DNA of 64,000 nucleotides, from assembly GCA_004154925.1 (NCBI GenBank), contig QJNS01000016.1, positions 372,001 to 436,000 of the forward strand, written 5' to 3'. This document shows, one piece after another, positions 10,828-22,526 of this stretch (positions within the stretch are counted from its first letter, which is position 1; each line of letters starts with the position of its first letter). The notes beneath the pieces are model-generated. The model saw only the letters and a program-made list of their open reading frames with translations, did not search any database and was not told the DNA's origin. The translations under genes and the position numbers were made by a program. The stretch comes from Monosporascus cannonballus (taxonomy: Eukaryota; Ascomycota; Sordariomycetes; Xylariales).

Positions 10828-12913
10828 ATGGTCGCCGGAGGCGACGGCGGCGCGGGCGTCTACGATGCGGCGCTTCAGCGCCGCCAAGACATGATGGGCG
10901 CCTCGGGCCCGATGGCCCTGGTCAAGAACTTCAAGGTCTTCCGGATTGCACTGTTCGCCTGTATCGGTGGTGTGTTGTACGGCTACAACCAGGGCATGTT
11001 CTCGGGGATCTTGGCCATGCCCGCCTTTCAATCCCGTAAGTTGATGGGAACCTAACCCGCGATTGCGTCCGGATGGCTGACGACCCCCTCGCTCAACAGA
11101 CATGGGCGACTACACATCCAACCAGACCAAGAAAGGCTGGTTAACTGCTATTCTCGAGCTGGGAGCCTGGCTGGGGACCCTCCTGTCCGGCTTTCTCGCC
11201 GAGGCCATTTCGCGCAAATACAGCGTCCTAGTTGCCGTTACCGTCTTCGTCCTGGGCGTCATCATCCAGGCTACCGCGCAGTCCGGAGGACCGCAGGTCA
11301 TTCTCGCCGGCCGGTTCATCACCGGTATGGGGGTCGGCTCGCTCGCCATGATCGTCCCCATCTACAACAGCGAGGTGGCGCCGCCAGAGGTCCGGGGCGC
11401 CCTGGTGGCGCTCCAGCAGCTCGCGATCACCTTCGGCATCATGGTGAGTTTCTGGATCGACTACGGAACTAACTTCATCGGCGGTACAGAGTTGGGTTTC
11501 CAGAAGGACGCCGCCTGGCTTGTCCCTATCTGCCTGCAGCTCTTCCCGGCGACTGTCTTGTTCGTCGGGATGATCTTCATGCCCTTCAGCCCGCGTTGGC
11601 TGTTGCATCACGGCCGGGAGGAGGAAGCGCGCAAGGTCCTCGCCAGTCTGCGGGGCCTGCCCCCCGATAACGAGCTTGTCGAGCTCGAATTCTTGGAGAT
11701 TAAGGCGCAGTCTCTATTCGAGAAGCGAACCGTTGCCGAGAAATTTCCTCACCTGAGGGAGCAGACAGCTTGGAACGTGTTTAAACTTCAGTTCGTCGCC
11801 ATCAAGTCCCTATTCCAAACCAAGGCGATGTTCAGGCGCGTAATCGTCGCAACGGTCACTATGTTCTTTCAGCAATGGACAGGTATGGAGATTTCAATTA
11901 TAGCGCTGGCAGACACAGGTCTCGTCGCCCCTATCACGTTGATTTTGTAGTCGTAGGCAGTTGAGAAATGACCCTCCGCCTGTACAAGGAGACTGGCTGC
12001 CACTCGCCAGAATTTGTCAAGGCACACCTCTCCAGTGACTAACATAACGCAAACAACAGGTATCAATGCGGTTCTCTACTATGCGCCGTTCATCTTCGCG
12101 GATCTGGGTCTCGATAACACCGCCACGAGTCTGCTCGCCACCGGCGTCGTGGGAATCGTCATGTTCATCTTCACCATCCCCGCCGTGCTCTGGATCGACC
12201 GCGTCGGCCGGAAACCCGTTCTGACGATCGGCGCCATCGGGATGGCGACCTGCCACATCATCGTCGCCGTCATCTTTGCCAAGAATGTGGGCCGGTGGCA
12301 CGACCAGGCGGCCGCCGGCTGGGCTGCCGTCGTTATGGTCTGGCTCTTCGTGGTCCACTTCGGTTACTCGTGGGGACCTTGTGCTTGGATCCTCGTCGCC
12401 GAGGTCTGGCCGCTGAGCTCCCGTCCGTACGGTGTCTCGCTCGGCGCTTCGAGCAACTGGATGAACAACTTCAGCAAGTTTCCCCGGTTCCACATTAGCC
12501 CATGGATGCCCGTCGCTAACTAGTTACACAGTCGTCGGGCAGGTCACGCCGATCATGCTGGAGCGTATCGGCTACGGCACCTACATCCTCTTCGGGCTCC
12601 TGACTTTCATGGGAGCCGCCTTCATCTGGTTCTACGTGCCAGAGACGAAGCGTCTCACGCTAGAAGAGATGGTATGTCGTTCCTTTCCGGCCTCATGTCC
12701 CATGTCACTTTTTCTCGATGCGCTAACCTGCGGATTTAGGACGTCATCTTCGGATCCGAAGGCACCGCCCAGGCCGACTTCGAGCGTATGGAGGAGATCA
12801 ACCGCGAGATTGGTCTGACGACCTTGATCCAGAGGCTCGGAGGTGGAAACAGCTACCCGGATGTCGCAGACATGGAAAAGCCGAGCATTGGCGAGAAGAG
12901 CAAGGATAACTGA
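10828..12913 (+). CDS. MFS monosaccharide (hexose-type) transporter
   Basis: Plasma-membrane sugar/H+ symporter of the Major Facilitator Superfamily, sugar porter family. Five exons: 10828-11035, 11100-11882, 12060-12473, 12532-12671, 12740-12913; 572 aa. Landmarks: GGVLYGYNQGMFSGIL in TM1; GRFITGMGVG; PPEVRGALV; SPRWLL before the central loop; QQWTGINAVLYYAPFIF at the exon 2/3 junction; DRVGRKP; PETKRLTLEEM. The C-terminal DVIFGSEGTAQADF matches a common fungal monosaccharide-transporter tail. Intron 3 (12474-12531) is GC-AG (donor GCAAGT); without it the conserved NNFIVGQVTP would be broken. Start ATG 10828 was chosen over an upstream in-frame Met (10693) because family members begin shortly before the first helix. 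Exact substrate unknown. Confidence 0.93.
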
Positions 12914-14919
12914 AGGGACAGGTCTGTTTGATTGATTTTCCTCGTGGTCTATCGGAAGATATCTTCGGGCGACGCATACGATCGGGCGACTTGGCCGGGA
13001 CCGACGGTTGAGTTTCCAGTAGGCCGTAGCGAAGCTCACATCGCAGGGGACACTTATTGCATTAGTCTGCTATATGAGCTCTTTAAGTTTCGGATCAAAT
13101 TAATAATGTACCGAAGCAGCCGTGCTTACTTTTAGCCTTTAAGAAACGCGTGACCGTAATTACGATTACTTCATCCTGTGTGAGCTGTCTCTTGGAACTG
13201 TCGCATAGAGTTGGAATATGCTGGAAATTAGCTAATCATACTATATTATAACAAACTTGCCATGGTCAGACCCTTAATAACCAACATGTCACCAAATCCT
13301 TCTCTATTTTTAACATCTATAGAACGACTAGGAAGCGGTATGGACCTTTCTCAAACCACATCCCCGTCTCTTCCTGTTGTGGTGCGTCTATAATGAACTA
13401 TTTCGATTTCTTATCAGTCACTAGTTCGAACATATCTTGAACCTTAGACCACCAAATTGTTCAAAATACAATGATTCGTCCTTCTGTTACAGACCATCAA
13501 CCCAGCCCGGGATTAACAAGCTAGCCACTGCAAAAGACGGTGGCTCAATAAGAGATGATAACAATGACTGATTATAAAAGTTATTGTAGGGCTCAATGGG
13601 GTTGATCCCTCTCCTACCTTTCGATAGATCAGGGGGAATGAGGAGCAAAGCTCGCTTTATATTCGCGTTCTTTGGGATTTCCCGTCCATACACCCCAGGT
13701 TCCCCTTTCCCGCACTCCAGACCTAGGAATCTGGTCTCTGCCTCTAGCATAGAGGCCGTCCTATATAATTGAAGGACCCTGGACAGAAGTGGATAGTGTG
13801 AGGGTCCACTTGGAGACCTCACGGATAATGAATACCGAAAAGCAACGTTCCCTTCCGTAGCTGGAGGCCGTAATATCGTCCTGTTCAGTAGGCAAGAAAA
13901 ACCCCACGAGAGAGCACGGCTATACGATCGAAAACTCGCCTAGCCACGCAACTTACGAGTCGCGACAGTGGAACTCGTAGCGGATGAACTAGGCTAGAAG
14001 TTCAAGAATATAGGAATACGGAGTGTTGTCAAGGATGGTAGAAGCCAGCTCTTTGCAAGTCTGGTTGTCGGCTTTGTAGCGTCTGTCTTGCACCGTGTCC
14101 CCGTCGTCTCTGGGTCAGACGGATGTTTATAAAGCATACTAATCCCGGCAGTGGCAGTCCCGCAACGAGTTTCGGGGATTTCGTAAGGACTTATTGCTTA
14201 GGGAGCATCAGGATCTCGGGGCGTGCGGTTCGCCAAGCGGTCGTCTCCGCAAACCTGGTCCAGAATCCGTGGGGCTTGGGAGAAGACTCGATGAGATGTA
14301 GGACCTCAGGCTTACTACATTCTGGACCTCACTACCCCTTCTAGACCGCTTAGCCAGACCGCAGCCAGAAAGTGCGTGAATCTCATAAAGCATTGCGAAA
14401 GGCATTTGCCTGCTCAGCGAAAGGCGCGTGCTTAATCGACTTAGGGGGTTAGATAACTCCTTACGAGAGCCTCGGACTTTCTCCACCTGCAGAAGGGCCT
14501 TCGCTTGGTATTACTTAGCTAGCTATGGATTTAGAAGCCTCGTAACGTTAAGCATGACTGCCTTGAGTTAATAGGACGATCCGTCCCCTGCCTTGTCTTC
14601 TAGTCCCGATGTTGAAGGACTCCGCACAGCGTTGAATAAAGAAGTACCTCCCTCCTACGAGTTAGCGACACATGGATGCCGTAATCGAGATGAAGCTCTT
14701 GGTTATGGTATAAATGCTGGCTTACACTCGGCCGCAACATCACCCACGACTGTGTTCCCCAAAACACGCTCGATTTCTCTATATCCGGCAAGTGATCATC
14801 CTCTATTATCTCATCAAGGTGAGCTAACATCTATCTCAAGACACGGCCATATGGAAAAACTAATATGTCGCATCCAGAACCAGACGGCAGTTCTGCTTAT
14901 ATCCAAAAGAGTAGTCAAG
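12914..14919. other. Intergenic between sugar transporter and secreted-protein gene
   Basis: No gene recognised. A reverse-strand open frame at 13487-13822 (111 aa) has no family signature. Base composition is ordinary, with no RIP-type AT enrichment. It presumably contains the promoter of the secreted-protein gene. Confidence 0.45.
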
Positions 14920-15279
14920 ATGCGCACCTCATTTATCGCATCGGGGCTCGTCGCCGTGACCGCCGCCGCCATGGAGCCGCGCCAGACCCCCGTGCCCGAC
15001 CCGTCGGCGGTGTTCTTCGCCCAGTTGTACAACACCGTGGCGGACTGCAAAGCCACCACGGGCGTTAGGCCCTTCCTGTACAGCCGCGGCGCGTGCCGGA
15101 ACATCAGGATCCCGGGGAGCGGCTCCGCCAAGGTCATCTACAACGAGCGGCCCGACACCCTCACCCTGTCGGGGTGGACCGGCAAGGACTGCACCGGCGA
15201 TAAGGTCGTCATCGGCGCCAGCGTTGGCGAGTGCGTCTCGCTCGACGGCAAGGACATCGCCAGCTGGTCCCACCACTAG
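14920..15279 (+). CDS. Small secreted cysteine-containing protein (hypothetical, effector-like)
   Basis: 119 aa, single exon. Residues 1-18 (MRTSFIASGLVAVTAAAM) look like a signal peptide, followed by a Pro-rich spacer (RQTPVPDPS). The mature part has four cysteines (43, 59, 91, 105), enough for two disulphides, with GWTGKDCTGDKV resembling the C-terminal half of small beta-rich secreted fungal proteins. The start at 14920 gives the signal peptide; the frame is open upstream to 14593, but that extension is unlike a secretion signal. Coding GC is much higher than the flanks, which argues for a real gene. It lies ~530 bp from a RIP-mutated Copia element. Function unknown; a role in host or microbe interaction is only inference. 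Confidence 0.72.
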   Translation: MRTSFIASGLVAVTAAAMEPRQTPVPDPSAVFFAQLYNTVADCKATTGVRPFLYSRGACRNIRIPGSGSAKVIYNERPDTLTLSGWTGKDCTGDKVVIGASVGECVSLDGKDIASWSHH

Positions 15280-15813
15280 ACCGGGGGATGGATGTGGCTT
15301 GATAGCGGATTTGTCTGGGTTGAGATTTGTAGTAGTTCGGAGTTTGGAATTCCTAGCCTGGCAGCGTACGAATGAATGCATACACGTTAATAGTCTGGGT
15401 ACAAAACATGTTAAAATTGTCATGCTCATTCTCGCTGCTCGCAAAGTGTTTTGTTCTCAATCCTCCTGAGACTATAGTAAAGTGAGCATCTAGACTCTCT
15501 TATAACTAGCTCGAAATGTTTCCTTGGGTTACGGCCTTCGTCCTCCCATTCAAGTAATACCTAGCACAACGTGTCAGTTACTCTTTTGGGAATCTCAGAA
15601 ATTGTTGCTATATATTCATGGTAGGGTCTGTTTAGTACATGTTTGTAGGGGATATATGTTCTTGAATATTTGCAACCGCTAAATCGGAAACCACCATTCT
15701 TCGTTATGGCGCCTCGAGGATCGTGGTGCGCCGGAATAAAGACGGATGTTGAAAATGCACTCCTGAGGGATCACTCACGCATCCCTAGCGACCGTGACCG
15801 GTGATCGTCAAGA
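15280..15813. other. Spacer between secreted-protein gene and Copia element
   Basis: 3' flank of the secreted-protein gene, with no recognised gene. It ends in the left copy of the target-site duplication (CAAGA, 15809-15813). Composition is not RIP-like right up to the element edge. Confidence 0.6.
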
Positions 15814-16030
15814 TGTGAGACCCTGCATCACACACAGAAGCATATAACTGAAGAAAAGGTGTATTAAAGGTTGCATGACCTCTCGAAGGTCCTCTGTAAA
15901 AGGTGAAGGTGGTGAACCCTCCTTAAATACATAAAAACAGTGGTACCCAAGAGATAATGATACCGGATTAGCCGAAACAATTTCCATTAGCTTGTTAGTT
16001 AACTAAGCTATGGCGCTGCTAGGTTCAACA
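15814..16030 (-). repeat. Copia LTR (3' LTR in element orientation)
   Basis: 217 bp, TG...CA ends. The outer (left) half is unmutated while the inner (right) edge shows C-to-T changes against the other LTR. In element orientation it carries a TATA-like TATTTAAGG. Confidence 0.92.
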
Positions 16031-16060
16031 TACCCCTCCAGCTGTTAGGAACTAACAGCT
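16031..16060 (-). other. Copia polypurine tract with adjoining 9-bp inverted repeat
   Basis: On the reverse strand GGAGGGG directly precedes the 3' LTR, as expected for the plus-strand primer site. Next to it is a perfect inverted repeat, AGCTGTTAG and CTAACAGCT separated by GAA (16040-16060), capable of a stable hairpin. Confidence 0.7.
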
Positions 16061-16206
16061 AAAGCTTTTATAATATTAAGCAACTGCCCAAAAAGGAAAT
16101 ACCGTAATAATTAACTTTTAACAAATAATAGATAAAACGCAAAAAAGGGAAACAAAAAAGGTAATTAGCATTTCGATTAATTAGGGAAATTATTCGAAAT
16201 ACTAGA

Positions 16207-16277
16207 ACTTCTAACTAGATTCGAACCCATATTTTTAGGTATTAAAACCTGACATTATATTATTAAATTATAGAAAT
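16207..16277 (-). pseudogene. tRNA-like sequence inside the Copia element
   Basis: A 71-nt reverse-strand segment folds like a mutated tRNA. The acceptor arms ATTTCTA and TAGAAGT pair over 7 bp (one G-T). A T-loop block GGGTTCGAATC sits at the right distance. A D-arm-like TAATTTAATAATA resembles GGTTTAGTGGTA after G-to-A changes, and an anticodon-type stem TCAGG/CCTAA (CCTGA before mutation) encloses TTTTAATA. That loop has 8 nt, one more than normal, so the anticodon is ambiguous. It lies between the RT region and the 3' LTR. Probably a RIP-damaged tRNA or tRNA-derived fragment; not a working gene. Confidence 0.45.
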
Positions 16278-19200
16278 TTTATTAAAAAACTTCCTTATTA
16301 ACCCTACCTTCAAGGTCGTTTAAAAACAAAAATAATAATAACTTATAAAGAAAAAAATAATAAAAAGGAAATAAAAATAATAACTTTTTATTATTAGGTA
16401 ACATTTAAGATAAATTAATATTTTTTAAGTTTTCTTTAATTTTAAAATAACGTTTTAAAGATTTAATAATTTAACGAATTTTTAATATTATTGAAATTTT
16501 AAAGGCTTAATTAAATTATTTGCTATTATAATATTAATAAACGTTTATTCGATTTTTATTTTTTTATTATGTAAATTTCGCGAAATTAATAATTATAAAC
16601 GTTAATATATTTTAATTTCGTAATTAAACGTATAGTTTTTTCAATAACTAACCGTATTATTTGCTTATTATCTACTTGAATAATTAAATTTTCGCTTAAT
16701 TTTAACCTAATAACCTTAAATAATTTTAATATAAAAAAGTTTTTTTTATAATTTACTATAAGATTAATAACTTAATTTCCGTATTTAAAATAATTATTAT
16801 ATTTTACTTATTAATTTTTTATATAATAGGGCTATCGAAAAATGATAATATAAATCCTTAAAAGCTTTTCCGGTCGGGGTTATCCGTAAAAAAAACGTTA
16901 TTTATATATAAGAATAATCGTATATTAGGATTTTCGTTACCTCCGAATTCTAAGGTTAAAGTACGTATAAAATAAACGTAAAAAATAACTTTATTAATAG
17001 CGTTAAAATACGTAAAATTTGGATTTTTGTAATAACAAAATAAATAAAAAATAATTTTAACTAAGTCCGAACGAATAACAATAATTTTATATAATAAGTT
17101 TCCGATTTTTTAAAAATATAACTTTTTTGATATTATCGGTATTTCGCCTTAATATTTTTTAAAATCTTTTTATTTAAAGATTTTAAAGTAATATTTTTTA
17201 AGTTTAAATAATTTAAAATATATATATAATTTTTTAATTATGCGGTTTTGCAAAATATATATCTTAAGAAATTATTATAAATCTTTTAAATTAGTAATAT
17301 AAAAATATTATATTAATTTCGTAAAAGATTTTTTAATACGTATTATATCGTGAATCCTATATATTATTATTATATCGTTAACGTAAAAAGATAATATTAA
17401 CTAATTATTAATTATAATATATAGGTTATTAGGAACGGATTTTAATTTTAATTTCTTTAATTTTGTTATTAAATTTCGTTATTATAAAAATAATAATTAT
17501 TTTAAGTTATATAAGATTTTTTAAAACTTTAAATAAAAATCCGAACGTATAAATTTTTATAAAAAATGTACGTATATTAATTTATCGAAATCGTTATATA
17601 AAAATATATTAATAATGTTAAATTAATAAAATTTAAAGTTAAATCGGGTTATTATAATTATAAATATACGAAAAAACTTATTTGCTAACGTAAAAACGTA
17701 AATATTAAAAATTTTACGGAATTAAAAATTATTACGAATAATAATTTTAATTTTAAATTTTTAAAGTATTCCGTATTTATTAAATTTATATATAAATATT
17801 TATATTAACGAAAAAATATTATTAAAATTTACGTTTTAAATTGTTTTTTGTAATAAAATAATAATAATTAATTATTTTACCCGATATATTTAATTTTATT
17901 TTTTAACGTAATTATTTTTTAATTTTTAATATATTTATATTATATAGTTTTTTATTAATTTGTAAGGGTAACGGGAAAATTAATACGATATAAACGATTA
18001 TGTTTAATTGTAATTAAAAAAATAACATTAAAAATAATTAAATATATATTACGTTTTTCGAATTTTAACTTATAATTAATATTAGCCGAAAATAATTTTT
18101 TTCCGCTTTACGTTCCGAAATTGATAATAATTAATTAATTTAAAAAGTTTAATTCGGTACGGCGTTACCATAATTAAAAAAAACCTAATAATATGTTTTA
18201 AATCTTATCCGATAATAATATATAATATTATTAAAAAAAATTTAAAAATTAAAATAATTTTTGGTATAAGTAAATAAAATTATTTAATTTTACGTTTTAA
18301 ATTATTTATTTTATTAATAATATCTAAAATGTTTTTCTCGAAATTATTATTAATTATTAAATTAAAGAAATTTTTATCCGAAATAATTTTATAAAAATTA
18401 TTAAGTTTTATCTCTTTAATTTTTTATAAAAATTTTTAATTAAAAAATTTATAATTATTATAATAATATCCTAAATAATTTTTTAAGGTTTGTTTTATTT
18501 TGCTAAATTATTTACTTTTTTAACGATATTTATTTTTAAAGAATTATTATTAAAAATATTTTTAAATATTTTTAAAAAAATTATTATTATAAGTAAAATA
18601 AAGATATTATCGATTTAATTATTTAGTTTTGTAATTTCGAACGAAATTTTTTTTATTCGTTTTAATATATTTTTATTTCGTTAAAAATAACGTTTTTAAC
18701 GGTAATAATACGTAATTACGAAAAATTCTATACCCGATATATATTATTAATTACGTATTTTATAAAATAATTAATATATAGTTTAAAATTTATTTTTTAA
18801 GCGTTTTATATTCCGATAAATAATTTCTGTAAATATATAAGCTTTTAATCTAAAAAATACGATATTCATTATGTTTATTTTTAAATTCTTTTAAAAAATA
18901 AATATTTTATTTTTTTAATTAATTATTTATTAAAAATTTAAATAACAATTGTTTAATTTAAAATATAAATAAGTATATAATTAATAATATATATAATTAT
19001 TTTTATTATTTCTGGTTATATATCGGTAAAAAAAGTTATTATTAATAATTAAATAACGTATTTTTAAATACCTATAAACTTTTTAATATATAAAAGTAAA
19101 GGTTTATAGGAAATATTTATATTAAAAAGTTATTTTTGGAATTTATTTTCGAAAAAGTTTTATTTTTTAATATAATTGTTTTAACTTTAATATAAAATTA

Positions 19201-21482
19201 TGTTTTAAGAAAAATTATTATATTTATTAAAACGGTTAAAACGTATTTTTTCTGGTTTAAAGTATAATTAATTTTAACCTTAATAATTGGATAAATAATA
19301 ATTAACATTTTCGTACGTTTGTCGAAAACGTTATTAAATTCGAAAAAATTAACGCATATCGTATTAAAAAAATTTTTTTAACTGGTTATCGTTATAATAT
19401 TTTTTTTGTGTTTTAACGATTTAATAATCCTAATATTAAATTATTAAAAATAAATAAATTTTTATTTTAGTAATTATAACATTATTTTTTTCGAATATAT
19501 GTAAACTTAAATATGTTAATTTTTAATATTATATTACAATTTTTTTTAAAAAAGTTTTAAAAAAATTAAAAGTTATTATTATAAAATTTTTATTATAAAA
19601 TTAATTTCGGAAATAAAAACTTTTAAATTAAGGGTTCCGGAACGAAATCTTTATTTTCACTTTTAAAGATAATTTTATTTTTTAAATCGTTTTTATTTTT
19701 TAAAATAATAATAATAAACTTTTTTAATTATTATAAAAATTATTAAAATAATAATAATATTATTATTTTTCAGTATTATTTCAATATAATATTTAATTTA
19801 ATTAATTTTAATTATTTTCGTATATAATGTCTTATAATATACGATATCGATTTCGTAATTTTAATAAATTTTAACTTATTAAAACAATTTGAACAAAATT
19901 AACTTAAAATATATTTTAAAAATATATAAATAATTTTTTAAAAAAATATTAAACCTTTTTAATAATATAATAAACGTAATTTTTTATATATTTTTGCTTA
20001 TAATATCAAAATATTTTTTTCCGGTTAAAAGCTTTTTATTAATTTTTGGTAAATATAAATTAAAAAAATTAACTTTTTAATTTCCTATATAAAAATTAAA
20101 ACAAATATTTAATAACGTAAACCTTTTTAAGTTATATTTGATAATAACGTTATTAATTTATAAATCCGTAAAAAAAAACTTAACGAAAAATATTGAAATT
20201 AATTAAAGGATTAATAATTTATCGTTATTTTAAATATATTTAACGGCAGCTTTTAATCCGTAAATTCCGTTCGAAATACGTTTATTTACTTTCTTTTTGA
20301 TTTTAAGGTTTTCGGTTTATCTTAAAGGCCTAATTTTTTATAAATATAAAGATATTTTTTTAAAAATATATAACTTTTTATATAAATATTTTTTCGTTAA
20401 ATAATTATAATAATAATAATAATTATTTTTATAGCTAGTATTATAATTATTAACTTTTTTTATTTAATTAAAAATCTTTTTATTTAAGGTAATGCCGAAC
20501 GTTTTCCGTAATAATTATTTTACGTTAACGCCTTAAATTTTCTTTAATCTTATATAATTTCGGAACCGTTTTATTAACTTTTATATAGGTAATAATTTAA
20601 TAAAGTTTTTATTTTCGAACATAATTTTTTTACCGTAATAATTTAAATAATAAAAAATTAAGTTAACAAGCGTTAATAATTTTTAAAAAATTAAAATAGC
20701 CGTAATAACTTACGACGGCCGGAATTTAAAGTTTTACGGCTTTAATATATATTTTCTAATATATAAATAGTTAAATATTTATTTGGATTTTATTAATTTT
20801 TAACGCTTATTTATATCGATCGTTAATTTCGTAAATTTTAATATTATTATTAAACTTAAACTTATTTTTTAAAATAATTAACCTTTTTTAAAACGTAACG
20901 TTTTTCTAATATATTTAATAATAATCAAAATAAACGAACTAATTTAAAAACATATTAATTTTAATAAATACTTTTTTTAAATAATATATAAAGATTATTT
21001 CTTATTATATATTTTTAAAGCCTTTTCGAATTTCGAATAATTCGGATTATTTAGGATATATTTATTAATTACTTTATTTTAAAAATAATAAGGTTTAAAA
21101 AAAAATTAATATCGTTAACAAAATTAATATTTAAGTTACGTTAAGGTTAATATATATTTATAATATGTTAATTTTCGTATTAACGTAAAATTCGAAAATG
21201 TTATATTTTTAAAGGTTTTTTTCTTAAGTAAATACTTAAAAGTATATCCTAAAGAAAATTTGTCAAAATTTATTAATTAGATAATTATAATTTTAGAAAT
21301 AATGTAAAAAATAAGCGGGCTAAAATAATTAAAAGCGTAATAATTAAATAATAAATTTCTTTAGTAACGGAATAATAAATATACCGTAAAAGCGATAGCA
21401 AAGTTTCAAATAACTTTAACAGAACGTATATAATAAATATATTAAAGCGCGGCTAAAAAGAAATGCGGACCGGGCTTATAAT

Positions 21483-21701
21483 TATAAGACCTTATATCAC
21501 ATACAAAAATATATAACTGAAAAAAAAGTATATTAAAGGTTGCATAACCTTTCGAAAATCCTCTATAAAAGGTGAAGGTGGTGAACCCTCTTTAAATACA
21601 TATAAAAATAATGGTACCCAAGAGATAATGATACCGGATTAGCCGAAGCAATTTCCACTAGCTTGTTAGCTAACTAAGCCATGGCGCTGCTAGGTTCAAC
21701 A
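21483..21701 (-). repeat. Copia LTR (5' LTR in element orientation)
   Basis: 219 bp, aligning along its full length to 15814-16030. Here the inner (left) half is RIP-mutated and the outer (right) end is clean, the mirror image of the other LTR. Confidence 0.92.
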
Positions 21702-22526
21702 CAAGACGTAATCTACCACCCACCGGTCAGTATACTCATAGTTATAACCCAGTTTCGCTTGCATACCATCCGTGAGTCTGATATCAGCCTACTTGGGCTG
21801 GCAGTCGTCACACTCACCGTCGCCGACTATGTTCCCAAACTCACAAAAAGCAATAACATCAAGTCCATCTCCCAACGCATCACACACGGGGTCCCGGCGG
21901 GCCTTAATCAAGACGCCACTGTTCCATCCAGTCCGTCGAAAGTTCGCAGTCTGTCCAGTTCGGGGGCGGGATTTCTCCGATCGTAGAAACTGAGCCTGAA
22001 GATATACTATCACGCCCCAGAAATAAACTGGCGGAAGGGACTCCCACCCTACAAGCGAGGTCGGTGGTGAGTGAGCGAGCTCGGCTGCTGTTCGTCATCT
22101 GAGTCGTTCGAAATGTTTACATCATGGACGCATCTTCCATCTTCGTGCCACCTCTGGGACTTCGACATACGCAAACTAGATTGACATCAACTCAGTGCAA
22201 TTGCAGGCTTGAGCTGCCTTATAACATTATTTGCACACCTACATTCATACATAGCTAGACCTAATCAGCGTACGGTCAGCGAACATGAGAGCCCCCAGAT
22301 ATCCCCATTCCGTTCCGTCTAGAACGCCGGCAATCCCTCCCTACAATTACAGCATTTGCTATTCTCCTTCCTTTCTCTCTTCAAGCAGAAAAGCCACGTA
22401 AAACCACAGTGCAGTTATGCCGCACTACCGTAACACCTAGACACAGGTACAGTACAGGGGGTATCTTTAGCAGCAAGGAACCACAGCATTTGGTCACCGT
22501 TCCTGCTCTTCAAAAGCACAGAGCTC
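21702..22526. other. Spacer between Copia element and MSH6 3' end
   Basis: Starts with the right target duplication (CAAGA). Normal base composition resumes at once. No gene recognised; the last part is the MSH6 3' flank. Confidence 0.5.

Larger units (their letters stand above)
15814..21701 (-). mobile_element. Ty1/Copia LTR retrotransposon, complete but RIP-inactivated
   Basis: 5888 bp with LTRs at 15814-16030 and 21483-21701 and a perfect 5-bp target duplication (CAAGA at 15809-15813 and 21702-21706). The interior is extremely AT-rich with stops in all frames, from C-to-T and G-to-A changes on both strands (RIP). Orientation is reverse: a purine tract (GGAGGGG) abuts the left LTR, and translating the reverse strand near 17.35-17.45 kb gives FYVNDIIIIYR, the Copia reverse-transcriptase YVDD motif with Asp to Asn by G-to-A. 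It is preceded by FKPVPNNLYIIINN, matching the usual upstream RT context. Other domains are too mutated to place confidently. It cannot encode functional protein. Confidence 0.93.

Noticed and set aside
13487..13822. 111-codon reverse frame
   Set aside because: No family match by eye and no start context or intron structure to support a gene.
14593..14919. Longer 228-aa version of the secreted protein
   Set aside because: The extension has no secretion signal and lower coding quality; the 14920 start gives a clean signal peptide.
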